A stretch of 64,000 nucleotides of DNA from the NCBI GenBank assembly GCA_021811085.1, contig JAJZPQ010000011.1, positions 1-64,000 of the forward strand. The letters are read 5' to 3'. The notes under the pieces are model-generated. The model saw only the letters and a program-made list of their open reading frames with translations. It was not told the DNA's origin and did not search any database. Position numbers and translations under genes: made by a program. Every line of letters starts with the position of its first letter. The first letter of the stretch is position 1. Shown here one piece after another: positions 16,557-24,339 of this stretch. The DNA is from Pseudomonadota bacterium (GTDB taxonomy: Bacteria; Pseudomonadota; Gammaproteobacteria; Burkholderiales; SG8-39).

Positions 16557-16624
16557 AAGTTGGTGTTCGGGTACGCCATCCCGGTCTGACCCCATCCCCG
16601 TTTTAGGACCGGTCAATCGTAGAT

Positions 16625-16750
16625 ATTTCCGGCTCTAGCCTGTTCGTCGGCTTGGCGATCTCCGACCTCTCGCTGACTGCGGTGGCGCGCGCCATTTGAC
16701 CGATGGTAATGCTGATGATGGCGGTGCTGATCACCTACGTACCGGATTTG
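16625..16750 (+). pseudogene. 3' tail of a deleted TRAP large permease
   Basis: The plus strand reads ISGSSLFVGLAISDLSLTAV, ARAI, a TGA at about 16697, then PMVMLMMAVLITYVPDL. This is the last pair of DctM helices, with the TGA where a Trp codon is usual. Homology ends around 16750, exactly where the selC half-gene begins on the other strand. Confidence 0.7.
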
Positions 16751-16785
16751 AAGTCCGGCCGCTCCACCGCGAATGATTCCCTTCC
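16740..16785 (-). pseudogene. selC: 5' half of tRNA-Sec gene (selC), truncated after the anticodon arm
   Basis: Reading the minus strand from 16785: an 8-nt acceptor strand GGAAGGGA, AT, a D-arm whose CGGT loop is flanked by CATTCG and GGAGCG, then CCGGACTTCAAATCCGG, a perfect 5-bp anticodon stem with a UCA anticodon in the loop. This is the layout of bacterial tRNA-Sec (8-nt acceptor, 4-nt D loop). The variable arm, T-arm and 3' acceptor strand are missing and replaced by the DctM remnant. Two D-stem positions (A-C, G-G) also fail to pair. It lies 77 bases downstream of the reductase gene, in the same direction as selA-selB. Confidence 0.83.
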
Positions 16786-16861
16786 GTGTGGGCCTCAAAG
16801 TGCGGGGAGCAGCAAGTGCAAGCGAGTGCGGCCGGCGCGATGTTGAGCGTAAATAGATGCG

Positions 16862-17773
16862 TTAAACGCGACCTAGCCGCCGGGCGACCGAAATCGCAGC
16901 CGCGCGGGCGTCGAACATCGCGTCCTCGAGTTGACCACCGGAACCTACGCGTACGGCCCCGATTGCATAAACTTTCCGAATTGCGCTTTCAAGTTGAGCA
17001 TCTACCATGACCCGGCCGTGGAGATCCAGAGCCGATTGATCCGACAGGAAGGACGTGTTGGGGTCCAGGCCGACATAGGCGAAAAATCCGGTGCACGAGA
17101 TCTCGGCTGATGTGCCATCTGCCCTGCGAATCGCAACCCGGGAAAGCGCTTCTTCCCCGCGCAGTTCTTCCACTGTGGTTTCCATCCTGGGAAAAATATT
17201 TGGGTGTTCCCGCAGTTTCTCGACAAACTCCCGGCGGGCACTGAACGACGCGCCGCGATGCACGAGGTGGACCCGAGCGCAGTGCTCCGACAGTACCAGC
17301 GCTTCCTGCAGGGCCGAGTCCCCGCCGCCCACAACCATTACATCCTGTCCCTGGTAGAGCGGCGCATCGCAGTCGGCGCAATGAGAGACGCCGCGGTCCT
17401 GGAACTCGGCTTCGCCTGGAACGCCGAGTTTGCGCAGGCGCGCGCCACTCGCAACGATTACGGCCTGCGCGCTATGTGCGCCTTCCGCTGTTATGACGGA
17501 GAGGCCATTCCCGGTCTGGAGGCCAGTCACCGATTCAAAGACGCTTGTGACACCGAGATCTGAGACGCGTGTCATCAGTTCTGCGGCCAGATCGATGCCA
17601 GATGTCGGTAAACCCGCCACTGCTGGCAGGAGATGGTTCACGTTGACGACCAGACCACCGAACAAGAGTTCTTCAATCAAACAAACACGCAGGCCATGCC
17701 GGGCGGATTCCAGTGCGGCACTGAGTCCGGCTACGCCTGCGCCGATGACGACGACATCGTGGGTGCCGTTCAT
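16862..17773 (-). CDS. Thioredoxin-reductase-like flavoprotein in the sel operon
   Basis: A 303-residue FAD/NAD(P)H pyridine-nucleotide disulfide oxidoreductase of the TrxB type. The FAD Rossmann motif is VVIGAGVAGLSAA (residues 8-20). The redox-active pair is in SHCADCDAP, Cys132 and Cys135; classical TrxB has C-A-T-C-D. The NAD(P) motif is VMVVGGGDSALQEAL at 145-159, with HRGASFSARREF after it. The C-terminal FAD segment reads YAIGAVRVGSGGQLEDAMFD, with GAV in place of the usual GD(V/I). Its ATG overlaps the selB stop by 4 nt, so it is cotranslated with the selenocysteine machinery. A role in reducing a selenoprotein or selenium compound is a reasonable inference. Confidence 0.88.
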   Translation of the reverse strand: MNGTHDVVVIGAGVAGLSAALESARHGLRVCLIEELLFGGLVVNVNHLLPAVAGLPTSGIDLAAELMTRVSDLGVTSVFESVTGLQTGNGLSVITAEGAHSAQAVIVASGARLRKLGVPGEAEFQDRGVSHCADCDAPLYQGQDVMVVGGGDSALQEALVLSEHCARVHLVHRGASFSARREFVEKLREHPNIFPRMETTVEELRGEEALSRVAIRRADGTSAEISCTGFFAYVGLDPNTSFLSDQSALDLHGRVMVDAQLESAIRKVYAIGAVRVGSGGQLEDAMFDARAAAISVARRLGRV

Positions 17774-19710
17774 TTCTTGCTCCCTTGATCGTTTCCCGCG
17801 CCGGGCAGCGCCGGGAGGTCGCCGCCGGTGTAATGGCGGCCATTACCTTCCCGGTGCGTGATGTTCAGCCTGTCCAGGCACTCGAGAATCTCAATTGCCA
17901 GGGTTCGTCCGGTGCCGATGTGATCGCGGTATTGGGCCGCGGTGAACACGCCGCCTGGGAAGGAACGCGCCGTGTCGCGGGCCTTCGCGGCCAGTGCCGT
18001 CAGCGTCGCACGCAGGGCAAAGCGCTCCAGTGTCACCTTGATCAGTTCGCCGGTGGCGCTCTTGCGATGCAGGAAGTCGCGCAGCACTTGCAGCGGCAGG
18101 GCGACGCGGACGGCCAACTCACGCACGGAGGGAATGTCTGCGCCCGCGTCTTCCAACAAGGGGCGCACCTGCTGCCATAGCCGCACGTCGCGCGGATTGT
18201 CCGTGGAGTCATGCCCAGGTAGGCGCACCAGCGACCCCTGCAAAACGATCCGACCTTCCGTGACATAGCGCTTCAGTATCACAGCGAAGATGGCCGCATC
18301 GACTCCAGGCGCCAGTTCCTGCTGCAGGACGGAGGCGTTCACGCCGGTGTCGCTGCTCTTTTCCCTGTGGAAGCAAGCGAGCCATTCGAGCACACGCGCT
18401 TGCAGGCTGTCGAGCCACTGCGACGAGAACGCCACGCGATGGACGGTGCCGAGCACCGTCGAATCCGGGGGAAGCAACTCCTCAATACGATCCATGCGAC
18501 GATTGAAAACTCGCGCAAACCAGCCGAGGTCGACACCGCGCTGGCTGCTCGCAACCAGCTCGGCAAGGCTAGCTCCCGGCTCGGTTTGTGCGAGCGCGGC
18601 AAGCGTGAACGAGCGTTCCGCAGGGGTGCGCCGAACCGCCGCAAACGGATCTATAACGATGCCGCCGCCCAGGGTTCGCGTGGCGGACTGGTCACGGATA
18701 ATCAGTCTGTCGCCACGTGCGGCGCACACGGGCCGATCCAGCCGCAATTGCGCGAGCGCGCTTTCGCCCGGAGCGATCGATGCACCGCGCCGCATTGCCA
18801 GTCGCGCCGGCACGTCTGCCGAGCCGATGTGCACGTGGACTGGCGTCCAGTGTTTGAGCGGTCCGCTTTCCGCCTGGAGCACCTGGATGCGTGCTTCGAT
18901 GCGATCGGTCGGCGCATGCGCATCCGGTGCCACGAGCCAGTCGCCTCGGCGCAAAGACGTGTGTTCGATATTAGCCAGGTTGATTGCGCAGCGTTCGCCC
19001 GAGCGCGCGTGTGTCGAGGCCTTGCCATGTCGTTGCAGCTTGCGCACGCGCACTTCGATGCCGGACGGCGAAATCGTCAATCTGTCGTTCGGCGTAATCT
19101 CACCGGCGATGAGCGTTCCAGTGACCACTGTGCCGCTGCCGGGCACGCTGAATACGCGGTCGACGATATAGCGTGTCAACAGCGCATCCTGCCCTCGGTC
19201 TCGCTGCACCGCCGCAGCGGCCTCGATCAATCGCTGTTGCAGGCGCTCCATTCCGTCGCCGCGAGCGGCGGAAAGCGGGATCATGGCCCAGCCTTCGAGG
19301 CCGGTCCCCAGCAGCAGCCGTTTAACTTCGTCCATTACCTCCGGAACCCGGTCCGGCGATACCCGATCGGCCTTGGTGATCACCACCGTGCCATGGTCAA
19401 CGCCGAGGAGATCGACAATGGCGAGATGTTCCCGCGTCTGTGGCATGACGCCATCGTCGGCCGCCACCACCAGAAGCACATGGTCGATTGCATAGACGCC
19501 GCATAGCATGTTGCGGATAAATCTTTCGTGTCCGGGCACATCGACGAAGTCTATGCTGCCGCCGCCGGGGACATCCCAATGCGCGAAACCGAGATCAATG
19601 GATATGCCACGAGCTTTTTCTTCAGGCAGTCGATCCGTGTCGATCCCCGTGAGTGCGCGCACCAGCGTGGTCTTGCCGTGGTCGATGTGACCTGCGGTCG
19701 CAACAATCAT
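17770..19710 (-). CDS. selB: Selenocysteine-specific elongation factor SelB
   Basis: A 646-residue GTPase that brings Sec-tRNA to UGA codons followed by a SECIS hairpin. G-domain motifs: GHIDHGKTTLVRAL (residues 7-20), DVPGHERFI, ITKAD and PLSAARGDG. The EF-Tu-like domains follow, with RYIVDRVFSVPGSGTVVTGT and a long C-terminal region of winged helices (SVRELAVRVALPLQVLRDFL, FTAAQYRDHIGTGRTLAIEI, LDRLNITHREGNGRHY) that binds SECIS RNA. The length is typical for SelB (about 610-650). The ATG overlaps the selA stop by 4 nt and its own stop overlaps the reductase start by 4 nt: one operon. Confidence 0.96.
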   Translation of the reverse strand: MIVATAGHIDHGKTTLVRALTGIDTDRLPEEKARGISIDLGFAHWDVPGGGSIDFVDVPGHERFIRNMLCGVYAIDHVLLVVAADDGVMPQTREHLAIVDLLGVDHGTVVITKADRVSPDRVPEVMDEVKRLLLGTGLEGWAMIPLSAARGDGMERLQQRLIEAAAAVQRDRGQDALLTRYIVDRVFSVPGSGTVVTGTLIAGEITPNDRLTISPSGIEVRVRKLQRHGKASTHARSGERCAINLANIEHTSLRRGDWLVAPDAHAPTDRIEARIQVLQAESGPLKHWTPVHVHIGSADVPARLAMRRGASIAPGESALAQLRLDRPVCAARGDRLIIRDQSATRTLGGGIVIDPFAAVRRTPAERSFTLAALAQTEPGASLAELVASSQRGVDLGWFARVFNRRMDRIEELLPPDSTVLGTVHRVAFSSQWLDSLQARVLEWLACFHREKSSDTGVNASVLQQELAPGVDAAIFAVILKRYVTEGRIVLQGSLVRLPGHDSTDNPRDVRLWQQVRPLLEDAGADIPSVRELAVRVALPLQVLRDFLHRKSATGELIKVTLERFALRATLTALAAKARDTARSFPGGVFTAAQYRDHIGTGRTLAIEILECLDRLNITHREGNGRHYTGGDLPALPGAGNDQGSKK

Positions 19711-21128
19711 GCGGCGGTCTCGCGCGTGTGGCGAAGCTGGTCGAGTTGTGCGACGAACCCGGCTTCGTCTTCCAGGCAGCGAAGGTCGAGAACATACGCG
19801 CCGTCATGCACGCGGCCGACCACCGGCGCCGGTAAAGCACGGAACGCCGCTTCCGTTCGCAGCAGCGCGGCGCCGCGCGCTTTCGCGTCTAGCGGAATGA
19901 TCGCGATGCCGGCGCTCTGGATTCGGAATGTTGGCAAGGCGCCGCTGCCGATCTGGCTTTCGCAGGCGACTGGCTCGGCCGATGCAACATCGCTCAATGC
20001 GGCGGCGATGGCCGGGCAAACGCGTAGCGCGAGTGCACGGATGTCCTCGATAGGACGCGTGAGCGCGCGTAGGCCGGGCAGACGTTCGGCGATACGGTCC
20101 GGATCGGCATACAGCTGCAGCACCGCGGACAGCGCGGCGATGGTCATCTTGTCCACCCGCAGCGCGCGCTTCATCGGATTGCGCTTGATTCTTGCAATCA
20201 GGTCGGCGCGCCCGGCGATAATCCCTGCCTGTGGCCCGCCAAGCAGTTTGTCGCCGCTGAACGTCACCAGGTCGGCGCCATGCGCGAGCGCTTCGGCTGG
20301 AGTCGGCTCATGGGGCAAACCATAGCGCCGCAGATCGATCAGCGAGCCGCTGCCAAGATCGATCACGAACGGTACGCCGCGTTCCTTGCAAACTTGCGCG
20401 AGTTCGTTCTCGCTTGCAGTCGCGGTGAACCCCACGATTTCGTAGTTGCTGGTATGCACCTTCATTACCAGCCCGGTCTGCGGTCCGATGGCTTCGACGA
20501 AATCGCGCAGATGGGTGCGGTTGGTGGTGCCGACTTCGCGCAATCTGCACCCGGCGCAGGCCATAATGTCGGGCAACCGGAATGAGCCGCCTATCTCGAC
20601 GAGTTCGCCCCGCGATGTCGGAACCTCGCGATCTGCGCCCAGGCTGTTCAATACCAACATTACCGCTGCGGCGTTGTTGTTCACCACCGTCGCGGCTTCT
20701 GCGCCGGTCAAGCGGCAAATCTGCTGTTCAATATGATCGTCGCGATCGCCTCGCTTGCCATCGGCCAGATCGTATTCCAGATTGCTGGCGCCGAGAGCAA
20801 CCACGGCGGCGGCGTCAACCGCTTCCTGCGGCAGCGGTGCACGTCCCAGGTTCGTATGCAGGACAGTGCCCGTGAGGTTGAACACGCGTCGGAGAGATGG
20901 GGTCGATTCCTGTTCGAGTTTGCTCGCAACGCGATCGAAGACCGATGCTTCCGTGAAATTGCCTGAGCTGCCATTAGCCACAATCGCGGAGCGCACCTCA
21001 TCCAGCGCAGAGCGCATTGCCTCGATGACGACGGGACGTCCGTAGCGCGCGATCAACACGGTAATCTCGCGCGACTGAAGCAACCGATCAATCGATGGAA
21101 TATCAGCCAGGCGAATAATATTTGTCAT
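19707..21128 (-). CDS. selA: L-seryl-tRNA(Sec) selenium transferase SelA
   Basis: A 473-residue PLP enzyme converting Ser-tRNA(Sec) to Sec-tRNA(Sec) with selenophosphate. The start MTNIIRLADIPSIDRLLQSR matches the family's IPS-x-(D/E)-xLL opening; a longer upstream frame is unlike SelA. Motifs: VFNLTGTVLHTNLGRAPLP, YDLADGKRGDRDDHIE, TVVNNNAAAVMLVLNSL, the TNRTHLRDF segment and the PLP-lysine motif TFSGDKLLGGPQAGI with Lys294. It is the first gene of the selA-selB-reductase operon. Immediately upstream is an IS200-like element, so the native promoter may be displaced. No selD is in the window. Confidence 0.96.
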   Translation of the reverse strand: MTNIIRLADIPSIDRLLQSREITVLIARYGRPVVIEAMRSALDEVRSAIVANGSSGNFTEASVFDRVASKLEQESTPSLRRVFNLTGTVLHTNLGRAPLPQEAVDAAAVVALGASNLEYDLADGKRGDRDDHIEQQICRLTGAEAATVVNNNAAAVMLVLNSLGADREVPTSRGELVEIGGSFRLPDIMACAGCRLREVGTTNRTHLRDFVEAIGPQTGLVMKVHTSNYEIVGFTATASENELAQVCKERGVPFVIDLGSGSLIDLRRYGLPHEPTPAEALAHGADLVTFSGDKLLGGPQAGIIAGRADLIARIKRNPMKRALRVDKMTIAALSAVLQLYADPDRIAERLPGLRALTRPIEDIRALALRVCPAIAAALSDVASAEPVACESQIGSGALPTFRIQSAGIAIIPLDAKARGAALLRTEAAFRALPAPVVGRVHDGAYVLDLRCLEDEAGFVAQLDQLRHTRETAA

Positions 21129-21177
21129 ACCTCTGCAAAGTCTCTCCATAGGGTTCTGTCGCATTAACTCAGTGGGT

Positions 21178-21770
21178 AAGCCTCCGGCTTTGCCGGGGGA
21201 CTCACCAAAGGTTGACTTTTACCGCGGTCATGGAAAATCTGCCGTCTTGGCCAAGAGACGGAGGTTCATAACGAAAGAGTATCAGAGTTTGAGCCATACG
21301 CGATGGGACTGTAAGTACCATTTGGTGTTTATTCCGGAGAAACGGAAGAAGATATTCGAGGCACTGCGACGGCATCTTGGAGAAAGATTCCGGGATCTGG
21401 CGAAGCAGAAAGAATCGCAGGCTGTGGAAGGGTGTTTGATGGGAACATGTGCACATGTGCTTGAGTATCAGGTCGAAGTACGCGGTATCGAACGTGGTGG
21501 ATTACATCAAGGGCAAAAAGTGCGATTGCGATCGCGAGGTACTTTGGCGGGAGGGCGCGGAAGTGCGCGGGTGAGGTGTATTGGGCCCGCGGGTATTTCG
21601 TATCAATGGTTGGGCCTGATGAAGCAATGGTCAAGGCGTACATCCGCAGCGAGGGGACGAAGATGAACGCTATGACCAAGTGATATTAATAGTGTAGCCG
21701 GCTTGGGCGGCCCACGGTTTGCTAGCACCTTTGAGGAGCTCAATTGATAAGCCTCCGGCTTTGCCGGAGT
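21178..21770 (+). mobile_element. Decayed IS200/IS605-family element
   Basis: About 590 bases bounded on both sides by the same 19-mer, AAGCCTCCGGCTTTGCCGG (21178-21196 and 21749-21767), each able to fold CCGGC-TTT-GCCGG. It contains a frameshifted TnpA gene. HUH-transposase elements of this family carry subterminal hairpins and no long inverted repeats. It sits between selA and a radical-SAM remnant. Confidence 0.75.
21262..21683 (+). pseudogene. IS200-type TnpA transposase, frameshifted
   Basis: The N-terminal third is good (TKEYQSLSHTRWDCKYHLVF, IPEKRKKIFEALRRHLG), then KESQAVEGCLMGTCAHV where the HUH motif H-V-H should be. Further on, fragments in other frames match the family: SKYAVSNVVDYIKGK around 21470-21510, ARGYF-like codons around 21590, and DERYDQ-stop at the end. 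At least three frameshifts; not functional. Confidence 0.75.
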
Positions 21771-21829
21771 TAATCTAACCTCGCGCATACACCGCATGCT
21801 TTCGGATGCGCACCAGAACGCTTTCCTTC

Positions 21830-22131
21830 GGAAGTCTCATTCCCGATATCCGCAGCCTTTTCCTTCGCAGTTCGCTCAGGCGTCATCAGTACAATCGAAT
21901 TAGGCTCGCCGCTGTGCCAGGAAAACAGAATTGACTCCGTCGGGCTCGCCTCGATGTGCTGGACGATTTAAAGCTCCAGCAGGTCGTCGGCCATAGTTAA
22001 AAGTCCGACTTTGGGATAAAGATTCTTCTTGCCCAGGTAGTGGCAATATTGGCAGTCGAGGTTACATACCGCGCCCATCGGTTTCACCGCGACATGGAAT
22101 TCAGGCGAAGCTGAAGGCTTCGTCGGCTCTA
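21830..22131 (-). pseudogene. Radical-SAM anaerobic sulfatase-maturase-like remnant
   Basis: The minus strand reads EPTKPSASPEFHVAVKPMGA, then VCNLDCQYCHYLGKKNLYP with the C-x3-C-x2-C iron-sulfur motif. It continues ADDLLEL, an in-frame TAA, and IVQHIEASPTESILFSWHSGEP, where the family has F-x-W-x-G-G-E-P. This is the start of an anaerobic sulfatase-maturating enzyme. The TAA and the abrupt end after TPERTAKEKAADIG show it is dead. Confidence 0.72.
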
Positions 22132-22212
22132 TGCTGTTGAGTTCACAGCCGCGACAATTCCGGAATGCCTGCCAGAGCTGCGCCAGTGCGACAGAACCAA
22201 AGAGATAACATG

Positions 22213-22956
22213 TCAGTCGCCAAGCAAGTTCTTCACGCCGCGGCGCATGGCCTCGGCGTAGCGTTGCTCATTGGTTATCAGGCGGTCGCTCAAGCCGCCG
22301 AGACCGATCACAAGCGGCCTGTACTGCGAGCGTGTCGGCAGTGGCATCGCAATGGACCCGGCGCGCGGCGTGACATGATTGAGTGACATGGCATAGCCAT
22401 TTGCGCGATCTACGGCAGCCTGACCGAGCACATTCGGGATGTCGAGTGGTGGTTGCGAGTCTGAACTGGCGTTGTGCTTGTGCGCAAGTTTGCGGATCGT
22501 GGCCTGGTCCATCTGACTGAGGAGCGCGCGGCCGGTTCCAGACACAAACAAGGGGCGCAAGGTCCCGATATGCAAATGCATGCGCAGGGTGTTGGTGCCT
22601 TGTATGACGCGGATGTATTGGGAGTGCAGGCCGTTTTGTGCGGCTAGGACTACGGTCTCGCCGGTCTCGTCGTTCAGATCGTGCATGAGGCGCATAAGTT
22701 GGCCATCCTTGAACCTGTTGTCCTGAATCCAGTCGCCCAAAAGGGCTACCCGGGTCGACGGGAAATAGCTGCGATCGCTAGTGTCGTAGTGCAGATAACC
22801 CAGCGCCACCAAGCTGCGCATCAGCACCGAAGTGCTCGAATGCGGCCAGCCATAATGTGCGGCCACTTCGGCGACTGAACTTGCGCGCTTCACCTCGTCG
22901 AAGAACTCCAGGACGTGAAGGACGCGGGCTGCGGATTTGACGAGCTTATGTTGCAT
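22213..22956 (-). CDS. IclR-family transcriptional regulator
   Basis: A 247-residue regulator. The winged helix reads VKSAARVLHVLEFFDEVKRA and SSVAEVAAHYGWPHSSTSVL with LGYLHYDTSDRSYFPS. The effector domain includes LNDETGETVVLAAQNGLHSQ, YIRVIQGTN, the RPLFVSGTGRALLSQM segment and SIAMPLPTRSQYRPLVIGLG. It is divergent from the acyl-CoA dehydrogenase at 23191 with a 234-base intergenic region, so it probably controls that module (23191-31024). No clear palindromic operator was seen by eye in the gap. Confidence 0.92.
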   Translation of the reverse strand: MQHKLVKSAARVLHVLEFFDEVKRASSVAEVAAHYGWPHSSTSVLMRSLVALGYLHYDTSDRSYFPSTRVALLGDWIQDNRFKDGQLMRLMHDLNDETGETVVLAAQNGLHSQYIRVIQGTNTLRMHLHIGTLRPLFVSGTGRALLSQMDQATIRKLAHKHNASSDSQPPLDIPNVLGQAAVDRANGYAMSLNHVTPRAGSIAMPLPTRSQYRPLVIGLGGLSDRLITNEQRYAEAMRRGVKNLLGD

Positions 22957-23190
22957 TCAGGGTGCCCGAGGCGAGCGTGCCCAGTGCGACGGCAGGTTGC
23001 TTTTGGGTTGACTTTGGGTGCATTGCGATATGAGTGTCGGAGCCGTTCAAAATACATATATATAAAAAAGGCTATATGAATGAATTTTATCTTTGCGATG
23101 CGGCCATGTCTAGGATATATTTGCGGCGTTCACGGCTGTTTGGTTTTGGAGAAGCCGAGGGGACGCAGACGTCTTTTTTTCGGGGGGGGG

Positions 23191-24339
23191 ATGCACGAAT
23201 TCAGGTATGACCCGGTTCAATTGCCGGCATCGGCGCAGATCCTACGCAGCGACGTGCGCACCTTCATCGCGGAGGAGGTAGCCAGCGGAGCGTTCACGCC
23301 CAGCCGCAATTCCTGGAATACCTTTGATGCGGATTTCAGTCGTAGATGCGGTGAACGCGGCTATATAGGAATGAGGTGGCCGAAGCAGTACGGCGGCCAT
23401 GAACGATCGGCGCTGGAGCGCTATGTCGTGACCGAGGAATTGCTTGCCGGAGGCGCGCCCGTTGGCGCGCATTGGGTTGCCGACCGGCAAAGTGGCCACC
23501 AGATTCTGCGTTACGGCAGCGATAGGGCGAAGCAAACCATTTTGCCGAAAATCGCCGCCGGGGTGTGCTTTTTTAGTATCGGCATGAGCGAGCCTGATTC
23601 CGGTTCCGACCTTGCGGCAGTTCGCACCCGCGCGATCCAAGTCGAAAGCGGCTGGAAGATCAGCGGCACCAAGGTCTGGACTAGCGGCGCCCACAGAACG
23701 AACTACCTGATTGCCCTGGCCCGGACTGGGCCAAAGGAGGAAGACAGACACGCTGGCATGACCCAATTCATCGTCGATCTGTCTCATCCCGGCGTTACCG
23801 TGCGCCCGATCTATAACCTCTATGGCGGTCACGACTTCAATGAAGTGGTGTTCGACGAGTATTTCGTGCCTGATGACATGATACTGGGCGGCGTCGGTAT
23901 GGGATGGAAAATGGTAACAGGTGAACTGGCGTTCGAGCGCTCCGGTCCGGATCGCTTCCTCAGCACCTACCAACTGCTGCTCGAATCCATCCGTGCAATC
24001 GGGCCCGATCCAGATGATCGCTCGGCCAACGAAATCGGCCGCTTCGTTGCGCACCTTGCTACCCTGAGGCGTATGTCGACCTCAGTTGCGGGCATGCTCG
24101 AGCGCGGAGCCCAGCCGATTGTCGAGGCCGCATTGGTCAAGGACGTAGGCACGACTTTCGAACGCGAAGTGCCCGAAACCTTTCGTCATCTGATTCCAAC
24201 CGAGCCGACCCTGGGCGAAGGGGGCAGCTATCCGGAGTTGCTGGGCATGACGATCCTGCGCGCGCCGGGATTCACCATTCGCGGCGGTACGCGGGAGATT
24301 TTGCGCGGGATGATTGCACGGGGGCTGGGACTGCGATGA
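23191..24339 (+). CDS. Acyl-CoA dehydrogenase, pair 1 large-type subunit
   Basis: A 382-residue flavoprotein starting MHEFRYDPVQLPASAQILRS; this ATG directly follows a run of nine G (23182-23190) that would serve as ribosome-binding site. Motifs: WPKQYGGHERSALERYVVTE, SIGMSEPDSGSDLAAVRTRA, GWKISGTKVWTSGAHRTNYL, LYGGHDFNEVVFDEYFVPDD and the C-terminal FTIRGGTREILRGMIARGLG. The usual short-chain catalytic Glu position is not present in the C-terminal segment. Its stop overlaps the next dehydrogenase gene by 4 nt, so the two probably form a heteromeric enzyme, as in known alpha2beta2 acyl-CoA dehydrogenases. The frame is open upstream to about 23080, but that part looks non-coding. Confidence 0.91.
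   Translation: MHEFRYDPVQLPASAQILRSDVRTFIAEEVASGAFTPSRNSWNTFDADFSRRCGERGYIGMRWPKQYGGHERSALERYVVTEELLAGGAPVGAHWVADRQSGHQILRYGSDRAKQTILPKIAAGVCFFSIGMSEPDSGSDLAAVRTRAIQVESGWKISGTKVWTSGAHRTNYLIALARTGPKEEDRHAGMTQFIVDLSHPGVTVRPIYNLYGGHDFNEVVFDEYFVPDDMILGGVGMGWKMVTGELAFERSGPDRFLSTYQLLLESIRAIGPDPDDRSANEIGRFVAHLATLRRMSTSVAGMLERGAQPIVEAALVKDVGTTFEREVPETFRHLIPTEPTLGEGGSYPELLGMTILRAPGFTIRGGTREILRGMIARGLGLR

Noticed and set aside
16422-16580. TAG/TGA after the TAT signal peptide read as recoded codons
   Set aside because: The mature protein is missing, so this is decay and not recoding.
16697-16699. TGA inside the DctM remnant as a possible selenocysteine codon
   Set aside because: The position is normally Trp (one-base change from TGG), there is no following hairpin by eye, and the gene is truncated at both ends.
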